The notes under the pieces are model-generated. The model ran no database searches and was not told where the DNA came from. It was given only the letters and a program-made list of their open reading frames with translations. The translations under genes and the position numbers were made by a program. From an uncultured Bacteroidales bacterium (GTDB lineage Bacteria; Bacteroidota; Bacteroidia; Bacteroidales; Bacteroidaceae), in contig CADAEK010000005.1 of NCBI GenBank assembly GCA_902786925.1, positions 28,519 to 92,518 on the forward strand: a stretch of 64,000 nt of DNA. The letters are read 5' to 3'. Below are positions 16,877 to 26,727 of this stretch, one piece after another (within the stretch, counting starts at the first letter, position 1; each line of letters opens with the position of its first letter).

Positions 16877-19800
16877 TTATTCAAAGAAGCCAAAGCCTGC
16901 AATGGCAGTTAGCATACGTTCAACATAGTCCCATGAAGTGTCACTCCAATGGAAGCCAAGGCGGTGGAGAACCGAGCAAGTGTAGCGGTTGTCACGCTCT
17001 ATGACTGCAGACTTCTGCCCATGAGTCATATCTTGATAAGCAAGCATAGAGGATAGCAACTTGGCCTTTTCCGGATCTTGTCCTGCTTCACCTACCGCTT
17101 TCTCAAACTGGTCTGACTCCACGAAGTAAATCTCACTGCTCACTTTTGACATCAAGCGAAGCACATCACCAAAGAGTTCCGTGTGATTGTTAAAAGGCTG
17201 GAACACGGTGCATTCCTTGGGTGTAGATGCGAGAAGCACAACGGCCTTTGCTGTTTCATTGATTGGTGACATCTCGGTCAGTTCATCATAGATGTCGTAA
17301 GGGCAGCAGCCCAAGGTGCAGAACACTTTGAGACGCCCCATGAAGCTGTTGCTGTTGAAATTGACCTGGAACTCGCCATCGTAACTGCGAGGGGCTAGAT
17401 TGCCCACACGCATTACCTTGCCACTGAGACCATGATGAGCAACTGCGTCAAGAACGAGTCGCTCGGCAAGGAACTTTGAATGTATGTAGCGGTTGTCAAG
17501 GAACTGTCCGAACCAGAGTTTGCGTTCGTCAAGCTTGGGAACTTCGCTACTGCTGTTGCGAACCAACCACAACTCGCCTACGGAGGTAGTGGAAATGTGC
17601 ACCAGCCGAGCAGATTTTTTCAAGCAGAACTCCACGCAGCGCTGCGCACCTCCGATATTCACGTCTTCGATATCTGTGCCCTTTGAGAAATGCTTCACAT
17701 TGGCAGCACAATTAAAGACTGTGTTGATGACAGGATGCCCCTTGGGCAAAAGATCTGTCATATCAGCCGTCACATCACCTGCAACAACAAAGAGACGATT
17801 TCCGAAGAGTTCCTTATACGATTTTTCAAAATAGTAGAACAGCATGTTCTTCAATCGCCGTTCTGCTGCAGGTTGGTCTTTCCCTCTCACGATACAAGTG
17901 ATTGTCGCAGCATCGGAATCAATAAGCTCCCGCAGTACATGAATGCCAAGATAGCCTGTGGCACCTGTAAGAAGGACATTGCCCAACTGCTGACGTTCAC
18001 CATTGATGAATGTCTCGACCCTATTTTGCTGCAAGATGGCGTCAATGCCGGAATAATCAAAGCCCGTCACCTCGTCATCCTTACTATCTACTGAAGTTTC
18101 GCCTGTTACGAACTGAGTCAGCAGACGAGGTGTAGGATGTGTGAACACATCGCCGTAGGCCACATGGTAGCCTGCCTTATCCGCTTCGATAATCACCTTG
18201 GTCACCATGAGCGACGTGCCGCCTAACTCAAAGAAATTGTCGGTTGCACCTATCTTTTCCACGGAAAGGACATTACTAAAGATGCTGCAGAATAATTGCT
18301 CTGTATCGCCAACAGGCTCTACGTATTCGTGATGATCCGCTTGCACAACAGGAGCCGGCAATTCTTTGCGGTTCACCTTCTGATTTTGGTTCAGCGGAAT
18401 GCGGTCTATCTGCATAGTGGCAGCAGGAACCATATAGGGCGGCTTCTGCTTGCCAATGAAAGCATTGAGCGCCTTGACATCCAACTGCCCATCACAAACC
18501 ACATAAGCGGCGATATACTTTCCTCCGTTCTCATAGTCAAAAGCTTGGACGGTGACATCTTTAACACCGGGATATTGACGGATGACGGCCTCAATTTCTT
18601 TCAGTTCGATACGGAAACCACGAATTTTCACCTGCCCATCCTTACGCCCTACAAATTGAACATTTCCATCTGGCAAGTAGCGCACGATGTCACCAGTACG
18701 ATACACACGAGCATATTTACTATTATCTGTTTCCAAAGAATTCGGGACATAGACTTCTGCCGTTTTCTCTGGACGATTCAAGTAACCACGACTCACCTGA
18801 GGACCACTCACCCACAACTCGCCAACAGCACCAGGAGGGAGCCGGTTGAACTGCTTGTCTACAATGTATAGGCGCATGTTGTCTAGTGGCTTTCCTATAG
18901 GAATGTCCAGTTCATAATCCCGCACCCAATAAGTTGTTGTGAAAATGGTGCACTCTGTAGGTCCATAGCCATTATACATCCTATAATGCTTTGGAGGATT
19001 TAGTGCGGAGAGTTTCTCGCCACCCACAGAGAAGCATTTCAACGAATGGTTGTCCACATTCGTAGCAAACTGATATCCTACCTGGGTGGTGATGAACGAG
19101 TGAGTGATGCCATTATCATTGAAATAGGCATTCAGGTCTGGCAGGTTCAAACGTATGTCATCACCTATGATATACACACTCGCTCCACATGTCAGCGCCG
19201 GATACATATCCATCATGCAAGCATCGAATCCGTAGCTTGCATATGCGGCTACATGGCTCTCGGCGGTCAATTCGTAGTAGCGTTGATACCAATGACAGAA
19301 ACAAACCAAGTTTCCGTGTTCCAGTTGACAACCTTTGGGCACACCTGTTGAACCTGAGGTGTAGAGCATGATAAACAGCGATGATGGCGTAATAGTGGCC
19401 TGAGCAGGAGTAGACATCGCTGGCAAGGCATCAATATCCTTTGTCAACAGTACCGTCCCTTGATATTCATCCACTAATGGGCGAAGCTCCTCGTCTGCAA
19501 TGAGCAGCTTGGCAGAGGCATCTTGCATCATGAAGTTCAGTCGTTCCTTTGGATAGCTTGGATCTAAAGGCTGATAAGCACAACCAGCCTTCAGCACACC
19601 TAACGAGGCGACTACCATCCATTCACATCGCGGAATCAGCACAGATACTACATCTTCTTCACCAAGCCCTAACGACATTATATGCCCTGCAATGCGTTCC
19701 GACATCTCGTCCACCTGCTGATAGGTCAACCTCACGTCGTGATAAACTACCGCAATATTTTCAGGAACTTTCGCCACTTGCTGACGGAACAGAGAAACGA

Positions 19801-22800
19801 CCGTCTGCGTATTGTCATAAGGCACATCGTTCTGATTGAAGCTATTGAGCAGCGCAGTCTGCTTTTCATCGAGCAGCGAAATACTCTTCAATGGGGCATT
19901 AGGATGGCGGATGAAAGCATCCGCTGCATTGCAAACTGATTGTGCCAAGTTTTGCATCAGCTCTTGGCTATATCGTCCTTTGTCATATTGCAGGCAGATG
20001 CTCGGCTTACCCGATGGATCGTTCATAATGAAGAAAGCAATCCGGAACTTTGGCGTATCCGACTCGAATGTCTCAATGCTTACTGTCTGTCCCTTATACT
20101 GATAATCATCAAGCACTCCCATCTGATAGGCAAACATGATTTCAGCAGAAAGGTCATAGTCAGCCGCGATGCGAGCAAACGGATAGGTCTCGTGACTTAA
20201 TGTCTCATCGAAGTTCTTGCTGGTCTCATCAAGGAAATCCATGACTGTCTGCTCATCAACCTTGGCACTCAGCGCTAAGGTGTTGACAAACATGCCCACC
20301 GTGTTGCTGATGCGCAAGTCTGAACGCCCATTACTGATTGTGGTGATGCACAACTGCTCGTTATTGGTAAAACGAGACAGTGCATAGAACGTAGCAGCAA
20401 GGATATGATGCGACGGAGAAATGTTGTGCTGACAGCAGAAGGCTTCGATAGCAGCAAAATCCAATGGTGTATATAATGTTCCCACGGTACCTTGCTCCTG
20501 AGGATTGGTCAGGTCAGATGGCACTTCCGTCGCACCTTCCACACTACCCAAACGCTCCTGGAAGAAATCACGGGCTGCTGCATATTCCTCTCCATCCTCT
20601 GCAGCTTTCTGTGCAGCGACAAAACTTGCGTAGGAGAATGTCTCAGGTTCTATTTCCCCGCCATTGAGCAAGTCAAACAGTTGTGACAGCAACACATCAA
20701 ACGAACCACCATCCACAACAAGGTGATGAATGTCCATCATCAGGTACACCCACGCTTCTGTGGTGACAATCTCAATACGATAAAGGGGACCTTGCTTCAA
20801 ATTGAAGGGTTTGACGAACTCCAGTTTATAGTTCGGTATATCCTCTTCCTTATGCTGACTATAAGTGATTTCCACTTGTTGCCCTGGGTCAACAATCTGC
20901 ACAATATCAGCCCCGACGCTTGCGAAATGCACTTGCAACTGAGGGTGCGCTTTTACTAGCGTTTCCATCGCCCTTGCGAGCTGCTTGATATCCACTTCTT
21001 TCGGGAAGCGAGCGATAACAGGTGTATTGTAAATGGTAGATTCAGGGTGTTTAACGGAATCTACATAGACACCTATCTGTGCGTATGACAATGGAATATT
21101 GCTCATGTCTGCGTGTTTCACTTCATCAGCACTTTGCTTAGGAACCCCTCCACTCATCAAGTCTTTCAATATTTCGTTCTCGATGCTCTGTATACTACCC
21201 GTCTTTGCCAGCGTTTTCGAATTGAGACTCACACCAAAGCGTTTGTTTATCTGTATCGCCACCTTGATGGACATGATAGAGGTCAGTCCTACATAACCCA
21301 ACACTGTCGTTACACCAAAATCCTCTGTATTGATAATCTTAGCAATGATTTCATGGATTTCTTGTTCCAACACATTGAGCGGCGCGGCAGATTCTTCCAT
21401 TCCGCCTCTTCCATCAGCCTTCCTTTCAGGTTTCGGCAAGGCGCTCTTGTTCACCTTCTGATTCTGGTTCAACGGAATTGCCTCAATCTGCATCGTAACA
21501 GCTGGCACCATATAAGGCGGTTTCTGCTCAAGGATGAAGTTATTCAGGGCTTCAATGTCTATCTGCTCATCACTAACAATATAAGCAGCAATAAACTTAC
21601 CACCTCCTTCCTCATCAAACGCCTGTACTGTTGTATCCTTGATGGATGGGAACTCACGGATGACAGCCTCAATTTCCTTCAGCTCGATACGAAAACCACG
21701 TATTTTCACCTGACCATCCTTGCGCCCTACAAATTGGACATTCCCATCAGGGAGATAGCGAACGATGTCACCGGTACGATATACTCGGGCATATTTGGCA
21801 TTTCCCCTTTCAAAAGGATTCTGGATATACACCTCGGCTGTTTTCTCTGGACGATTCAAATAGCCACGACTTACCTGTGGGCCACTCACCCATAACTCAC
21901 CTGCTGCACCAACAGGCTGCCGTTTACCTTGCCCGTCAACAATATACAGACACATATTGTCAAGGGGGGGTCCAATAGGGATTTCATTCAACTTTTGACT
22001 CACTAAATAACTTGTAGTAAGCACGGTGCACTCCGTTGGTCCATACACATTATAGAAACGATAACTCGCAGGCGGCGTCATGGGAGCCAGTTTTTCCCCA
22101 CCTGTTGACAAGTAACGCAACGAGTGATTCTCTATGCTTGTGGCAAACTGATAGCCCACCTGTGTAGTCATGAAAGCATGCGTAACATGTTCGCGCTCGA
22201 AGTAGTCGTTTAAAGCAATGAGATCCAGACGTATTTCTTCAGGAATGATGTGCACACAGGCTCCACAAGTCAGCGCGGGATACATGTCCATCATGCAGGC
22301 ATCAAAACCGTAGCTGGCATATGCTGCCACACGACTCTCTGCTGTCAGCTCATAAAAACGCTGATACCAATGGCAGAAACAAACGATGTTGCCGTGTTCC
22401 AGCTGACAACCCTTAGGCACACCTGTCGAACCTGAAGTATAGAGCATGATGAACAATGACGACGGTGTGATGTTTGCCTGAACAGGTGTTGCGACAACAG
22501 GCAAAGTGTCTATATCCCTCGTCAACAGCACATCGCCGTGATATTCATCTACAATGCCTCGCAGCTCCTCGTCGGCAATCAGAAGTTTGGCATCAGCATC
22601 TTGCATCATGAAGTTCAGTCGTTCCTTCGGATAGGTGGGGTCAAGAGGTTGATAGGCACAACCAGCCTTCAATACACCCAGTGAGGCAATAGGCATCCAT
22701 TCAGAACGTGGAATAAGCACAGAGACCACTGGCTCTGACACTGCATCTTTCACCTTTAATCGGTCACTTACATACTTTGCAATGCGGTCACTCATCTCAT

Positions 22801-24190
22801 CCACTTCAGCATAGGTAAGTTGCTTGTCTTTATACACAACTGCGATATTCTCAGGTGTCGCTGTTGCTTGACGGCGGAAGAGCGAGACGATAGTTTGTGA
22901 GTCATCGTATGCCACGTCATTTTGGTTGAAGCTGTCGAGCAATTTCGTTTGCGAAGCGGTAGTAATGCAGATGTCACACAACTTGGTTTGACTCAAAAGA
23001 CCCTCCAGCGTTGCCTCATAACTCTCCATGAACTGGCTGACCATCATCTCCGAATATTCGCTGGAGTTGTATTCTGCTCTCAGCTCATAATGATTGCCGA
23101 CAGTGGATGCCATCATGAAGAAAGGCACCTCCAGCGTAAAGTTACTGAGTTGCTCAATTTGCATGGGTTTCCCCATCAATTGAGTCGCACGAAGCATGTT
23201 CCCATTCCATACAAACAAAGAGTTGCTTTGCAAATTCAGGTCAAACTTGGCGTCGCTATAGGAATAGATATCGTGTTCACGGCAACCGCTCATTTGCTCC
23301 TGTCCGGTTTTCAAAAAGTCAATCACAGAGGTATCGTCTGTGAATTTCACATACACCGGCATTGACTTCACCACGATTCCTGCCGAATGAAGGAAGCGCT
23401 GGTCGGTGCGACCATTATACACAGTAGTGAAGAGTGCTTCCTGCTCATTATTATACTTCGCCAATAGATATGAGTACGTGGCAACGAAAATCGTGTTCTT
23501 ATAGATGCCATTCGCTTTGCAGAAAGCCTCAACCCTGTCTTTATTAATGCTGAGTGTACGAACAATGTTTGCCTTTTCGGGTTTCTCACCTTCAAGGTCT
23601 GGAACGAATGGAGTGAAGGTTTCACTACAGTCAAAGTGTTGAGCATACCATTGCTTGCTTTCCTCAAAGGCAGGTGTTTGCATCTTCTCCGCTTCAGCAA
23701 GCGCCATCTCGGTCATCGTCATCATTTCTGGTTCCAGCACCTTTCCATTGTAAGCTGCCTCTATATCGGCAAGCAACACCTCCAACGTGGTACCGTCACA
23801 TATGATGTGGTGGATGTCAAGCAAGAGGTAGAAATGCTCCTGATTCTTCAGCAAACGGATACGGAACAACCTGTCTTTATACAAGTCGAACGGCTGAATG
23901 AATTGAGCCTTCTCGCTCTCTATATCAAATGGTTCATGTTCAACGTTCAGTGTAAACGTCTCGCTTTCATCAACATTCTGTACAGGTTCCCCCTGCCCGT
24001 TCAGACTGATACGTGTAAACAATGTGGGGTGTGCTGCCACGGTAGCTTCAATGGAAGCCTTGAGTTTTTCTTCATCTAAGCAGCCATCAAGCACAAAGAG
24101 AAATGGAATGTTGTAGCAAATTTCTCCCATATGCTGTACGCATGTTACATAGATGCCATATTGCATTTTTGACAAAGGTGCGGTCTTCAT
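16877..24190 (-). CDS. Two-module non-ribosomal peptide synthetase with terminal reductase (C-A-T-C-A-T-R)
   Basis: The 2437-residue megasynthase assembles two amino acids and releases them reductively. C1 spans about residues 1-420 (HHIICDG at 127-133) and A1 about 435-920 (YTSGSTGVPKG at 584-594, YGPTE near 716-720). T1 has S971 in an atypical VGLTSIM. C2 is about 1030-1445 (HHLVVDG at 1155-1161), A2 about 1465-1945, and T2 has S1993 in canonical ELGGTSL. The reductase domain starts near 2068 (GATGYLG 2076-2082; Tyr2235/Lys2239 in YIHSK). An N-terminal C domain suggests acylation of the first residue. The family outcome is a peptide aldehyde or its cyclised product. No phosphopantetheinyl transferase or exporter is in the window. 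It is the last gene of the SpoIIE-STAS operon. Confidence 0.93.
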   Translation of the reverse strand: MKTAPLSKMQYGIYVTCVQHMGEICYNIPFLFVLDGCLDEEKLKASIEATVAAHPTLFTRISLNGQGEPVQNVDESETFTLNVEHEPFDIESEKAQFIQPFDLYKDRLFRIRLLKNQEHFYLLLDIHHIICDGTTLEVLLADIEAAYNGKVLEPEMMTMTEMALAEAEKMQTPAFEESKQWYAQHFDCSETFTPFVPDLEGEKPEKANIVRTLSINKDRVEAFCKANGIYKNTIFVATYSYLLAKYNNEQEALFTTVYNGRTDQRFLHSAGIVVKSMPVYVKFTDDTSVIDFLKTGQEQMSGCREHDIYSYSDAKFDLNLQSNSLFVWNGNMLRATQLMGKPMQIEQLSNFTLEVPFFMMASTVGNHYELRAEYNSSEYSEMMVSQFMESYEATLEGLLSQTKLCDICITTASQTKLLDSFNQNDVAYDDSQTIVSLFRRQATATPENIAVVYKDKQLTYAEVDEMSDRIAKYVSDRLKVKDAVSEPVVSVLIPRSEWMPIASLGVLKAGCAYQPLDPTYPKERLNFMMQDADAKLLIADEELRGIVDEYHGDVLLTRDIDTLPVVATPVQANITPSSLFIMLYTSGSTGVPKGCQLEHGNIVCFCHWYQRFYELTAESRVAAYASYGFDACMMDMYPALTCGACVHIIPEEIRLDLIALNDYFEREHVTHAFMTTQVGYQFATSIENHSLRYLSTGGEKLAPMTPPASYRFYNVYGPTECTVLTTSYLVSQKLNEIPIGPPLDNMCLYIVDGQGKRQPVGAAGELWVSGPQVSRGYLNRPEKTAEVYIQNPFERGNAKYARVYRTGDIVRYLPDGNVQFVGRKDGQVKIRGFRIELKEIEAVIREFPSIKDTTVQAFDEEGGGKFIAAYIVSDEQIDIEALNNFILEQKPPYMVPAVTMQIEAIPLNQNQKVNKSALPKPERKADGRGGMEESAAPLNVLEQEIHEIIAKIINTEDFGVTTVLGYVGLTSIMSIKVAIQINKRFGVSLNSKTLAKTGSIQSIENEILKDLMSGGVPKQSADEVKHADMSNIPLSYAQIGVYVDSVKHPESTIYNTPVIARFPKEVDIKQLARAMETLVKAHPQLQVHFASVGADIVQIVDPGQQVEITYSQHKEEDIPNYKLEFVKPFNLKQGPLYRIEIVTTEAWVYLMMDIHHLVVDGGSFDVLLSQLFDLLNGGEIEPETFSYASFVAAQKAAEDGEEYAAARDFFQERLGSVEGATEVPSDLTNPQEQGTVGTLYTPLDFAAIEAFCCQHNISPSHHILAATFYALSRFTNNEQLCITTISNGRSDLRISNTVGMFVNTLALSAKVDEQTVMDFLDETSKNFDETLSHETYPFARIAADYDLSAEIMFAYQMGVLDDYQYKGQTVSIETFESDTPKFRIAFFIMNDPSGKPSICLQYDKGRYSQELMQNLAQSVCNAADAFIRHPNAPLKSISLLDEKQTALLNSFNQNDVPYDNTQTVVSLFRQQVAKVPENIAVVYHDVRLTYQQVDEMSERIAGHIMSLGLGEEDVVSVLIPRCEWMVVASLGVLKAGCAYQPLDPSYPKERLNFMMQDASAKLLIADEELRPLVDEYQGTVLLTKDIDALPAMSTPAQATITPSSLFIMLYTSGSTGVPKGCQLEHGNLVCFCHWYQRYYELTAESHVAAYASYGFDACMMDMYPALTCGASVYIIGDDIRLNLPDLNAYFNDNGITHSFITTQVGYQFATNVDNHSLKCFSVGGEKLSALNPPKHYRMYNGYGPTECTIFTTTYWVRDYELDIPIGKPLDNMRLYIVDKQFNRLPPGAVGELWVSGPQVSRGYLNRPEKTAEVYVPNSLETDNSKYARVYRTGDIVRYLPDGNVQFVGRKDGQVKIRGFRIELKEIEAVIRQYPGVKDVTVQAFDYENGGKYIAAYVVCDGQLDVKALNAFIGKQKPPYMVPAATMQIDRIPLNQNQKVNRKELPAPVVQADHHEYVEPVGDTEQLFCSIFSNVLSVEKIGATDNFFELGGTSLMVTKVIIEADKAGYHVAYGDVFTHPTPRLLTQFVTGETSVDSKDDEVTGFDYSGIDAILQQNRVETFINGERQQLGNVLLTGATGYLGIHVLRELIDSDAATITCIVRGKDQPAAERRLKNMLFYYFEKSYKELFGNRLFVVAGDVTADMTDLLPKGHPVINTVFNCAANVKHFSKGTDIEDVNIGGAQRCVEFCLKKSARLVHISTTSVGELWLVRNSSSEVPKLDERKLWFGQFLDNRYIHSKFLAERLVLDAVAHHGLSGKVMRVGNLAPRSYDGEFQVNFNSNSFMGRLKVFCTLGCCPYDIYDELTEMSPINETAKAVVLLASTPKECTVFQPFNNHTELFGDVLRLMSKVSSEIYFVESDQFEKAVGEAGQDPEKAKLLSSMLAYQDMTHGQKSAVIERDNRYTCSVLHRLGFHWSDTSWDYVERMLTAIAGFGFFE

Positions 24191-24238
24191 AATTCTACAG
24201 AATTTAGGTTAGTACGATAACGTTCAGGTCGTTATTTT

Positions 24239-24541
24239 TTAGTCAAACTCGAAGATGCTGATAAATCCCGTAAGCTTGAAAACATTCTTGATGTCTTCAT
24301 TCACTCCGCGCATTACCACCCTGCTACCGTTGGCTTTAGCGCCTTTTAGAATGCTCAACAAGATTCGAAGACCACTGGACGCAATATACTCAAGGCCAGT
24401 GCAATCAATAATGATATCCTTTCCATTGCTATTGTAGATAGGCTTCAACACTTGCTCAGCCTCAATAGCCGCTGCCGTATCCATTTCTCCTTCCAAGGTG
24501 GCAACATACTTACCATCGATTTCTTCAATTGTTGTATTCAT
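24239..24541 (-). CDS. STAS-domain anti-sigma factor antagonist (RsbV/SpoIIAA-like)
   Basis: This is a single STAS domain of 100 residues. The motif YIASSGLRIL holds the serine that is phosphorylated in SpoIIAA/RsbV (the second Ser, just before Gly). In partner-switching systems the unphosphorylated form binds the anti-sigma kinase and frees its target. I choose ATG 24541, 2 nt after the stop of the phosphatase gene; a TTG two codons earlier overlaps that stop. The NRPS gene starts 48 nt downstream. The upstream gene supplies both the matching phosphatase and the matching kinase-type ATPase domain, so the pair is very likely functional together. No sigma factor is nearby. Confidence 0.9.
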   Translation of the reverse strand: MNTTIEEIDGKYVATLEGEMDTAAAIEAEQVLKPIYNSNGKDIIIDCTGLEYIASSGLRILLSILKGAKANGSRVVMRGVNEDIKNVFKLTGFISIFEFD

Positions 24542-24543
24542 AG

Positions 24544-26727
24544 TCAACTGTTTTTTAAGTATTTAATTAACGTCAATATATTATTTCCATCTACACGTTC
24601 ATAGTTGATAGAGTCCATAAATTCACGAACCAAATAAATGCCAAGCCCACCTATTTTCCGTTCTTCAGCAGAAAGTGTAGTATCAGCCTTCTCCACCAAT
24701 GTCGGATCAAATATCACTCCCGAATCGACAATGACTATCTTGAGGCTCTGTCCATCAGTCATCATCTTAATCGTAATGTCACCATCGGTGCCAATCGGAT
24801 ATGCATAATCAATCACATTGACGACCGCTTCTTCGACTGAAAGTTGTAATTGGTGAGCCAGCGATGTTTCAAGAGACATCTTACCATAGAATGATTTTTG
24901 GAATGCGTTCAATGCTGGCACCTCATGGATATCGTTCTTGATAGACAATGTCTCCGTCAACGTGCTCTCAAACGGCCTAGGTGTATAGTGGATAGCAAGC
25001 ATCGTCAAATCGTCGCTCTGTTCCGCACCACGAACATAACGATGAACCTCAGCGGTGACTCTTTCTAGAATTTGGCGAGGCGTCATACGCTCTTTCAGAC
25101 ATCCGTCTAATACTGCCACGGTTCGCTCTATCCCAAAGAACTGTTTACGTTCTCTTCTTGCCTCTGTTAATCCGTCTGTATAGAGGAAAAGTGTGCTGTC
25201 TGGAGCAAGCAAAGTTTCCTGAATATCATATTTTGTATCGTCAAACACGCCTAATGGCAAATGCGGCCGACACATTTCCTTTCTCACTATCCCTTTCTCC
25301 AGTAATAATGGACAATCATGTCCTCCATTGCAGTAGCGCAAATTGCCCGTAGGCAAGTCTAGCACACCAATAAACATGGTGACAAAAATATTGGAGTCAT
25401 TTCTGTGGCAAGCAGCCTCATTGATTGCACGCATAATACGTGCCGGATTATTTTCGTGGGCAGAGAAAGCTCGAAACAGTGAAAGAATCACAGCCATAAC
25501 AATAGCCGATGGTACACCCTTGCCACTCACATCGCCGATGCAGAAGAAGAGCTTTCCATCGCGGATATAATAGTCAAACAAGTCGCCACCAACCTCTCGA
25601 GCAGGAGCCAACGAGCTGCTGATGTCCACGTCATCACTGCGCAAATCCAGTTCTGGAAGCATGCTCTGCTGTATCCGACTGGCCACATGCAATTCCCCAC
25701 CTATACGCTCTTTCTCTGCATTCACTTCACGCAAACGCTCCAAGTTTCTTGAACTGCGCCAGACAATAACCCCCGCAAAGAAAAGGCCAATGATTGACGG
25801 AATAAGCAAAAGACAACGAATCCTCCGTAATCCACCGAACACATCGTCATCATCCAAGATATTGATAAGCACCCAATCGGTCTTACCACCTACAGATTTA
25901 TAGAAAACATGACGCTTTGTTCCGTCTTGGGTCGTAAGTGTAAAGTATTCATCCTTATCCTCATCTGCTTTTAATATGTCAAGCACTTCACTAATCACAG
26001 GATTTTCCTTACCTGCCAGAATATTGTAGTTGCCTGTGACCAAGACGCGCTGAGTCGATTGGTAGATTTTCTCCTCATTCATCACTTCCTCCAGAAAGTC
26101 TGTCGTGATGTCTGTAAATGCAACACCAACAAAGCGATTTGAATCACTGAAAATGGGAGCACTATAGGTCGTTATGACAGCCTTGGCACCGACACTATCC
26201 ACATATGGTTCGCTCCAATGCGACTTCCCTTGCGCAAGTGGAACACAATAATACTCTTTGCGAGTGTAATCTGCCCCTTCTTCTGCCACTTGTATCGATA
26301 TGATAGAATCCTGTCCCCTACACACTGAATATGGTTCATAATACGGTCCCTTATCTGGATAGAAATCTGGCGCAAAAGCAACGCCACTCCCCCAAAAAGA
26401 GGAATTATTCATAACCATACGCTTGGTCAAGTTAAACATCCATTCCGGTTTCTCTAGATTTTCACTTACAACCCAAGACATATTATCAATCAGAACCTCA
26501 ACATTGGCCAATTTGTTGCGTATACAAAGATATATAGCATTCATCTCGACTTCCACCATACGTTCCATAGTCCTTTGGATAAAGGTTTGTGCAGCATAGA
26601 ACATGATTCCCACCATCAACTCTAATACAAATACCGCAGAGATGATTATTGACAAACCTACATTGGCCCTCATATAGCATTTCAATCGCTTCCACCAACT
26701 CTTATGTGTAGTTTCTATTCTATCCAT
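24544..26727 (-). CDS. Membrane sensor with SpoIIE phosphatase and RsbW-like ATPase domains
   Basis: The 727-residue protein has four parts. Transmembrane helices at about 22-45 and 303-324 bracket an extracytoplasmic dCache-like sensor (47-300). A short helical linker follows (325-355). A PP2C/SpoIIE phosphatase domain (about 356-582) carries metal-binding Asp residues in GGDLFD (D382), GDVSGKG (D399), YTDGLTE (D518) and SDDLTM. Last is a GHKL anti-sigma-kinase ATPase (about 600-727) with N-box SVEEAVVNVIDYAYP, G1 VDSG and G2 GGLGIYLVREF. The fusion combines RsbU-like and RsbW-like activities, which are usually separate proteins. It would dephosphorylate and rephosphorylate the STAS protein encoded next. 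It is the first gene of the NRPS operon; the signal is unknown. Confidence 0.92.
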   Translation of the reverse strand: MDRIETTHKSWWKRLKCYMRANVGLSIIISAVFVLELMVGIMFYAAQTFIQRTMERMVEVEMNAIYLCIRNKLANVEVLIDNMSWVVSENLEKPEWMFNLTKRMVMNNSSFWGSGVAFAPDFYPDKGPYYEPYSVCRGQDSIISIQVAEEGADYTRKEYYCVPLAQGKSHWSEPYVDSVGAKAVITTYSAPIFSDSNRFVGVAFTDITTDFLEEVMNEEKIYQSTQRVLVTGNYNILAGKENPVISEVLDILKADEDKDEYFTLTTQDGTKRHVFYKSVGGKTDWVLINILDDDDVFGGLRRIRCLLLIPSIIGLFFAGVIVWRSSRNLERLREVNAEKERIGGELHVASRIQQSMLPELDLRSDDVDISSSLAPAREVGGDLFDYYIRDGKLFFCIGDVSGKGVPSAIVMAVILSLFRAFSAHENNPARIMRAINEAACHRNDSNIFVTMFIGVLDLPTGNLRYCNGGHDCPLLLEKGIVRKEMCRPHLPLGVFDDTKYDIQETLLAPDSTLFLYTDGLTEARRERKQFFGIERTVAVLDGCLKERMTPRQILERVTAEVHRYVRGAEQSDDLTMLAIHYTPRPFESTLTETLSIKNDIHEVPALNAFQKSFYGKMSLETSLAHQLQLSVEEAVVNVIDYAYPIGTDGDITIKMMTDGQSLKIVIVDSGVIFDPTLVEKADTTLSAEERKIGGLGIYLVREFMDSINYERVDGNNILTLIKYLKNS

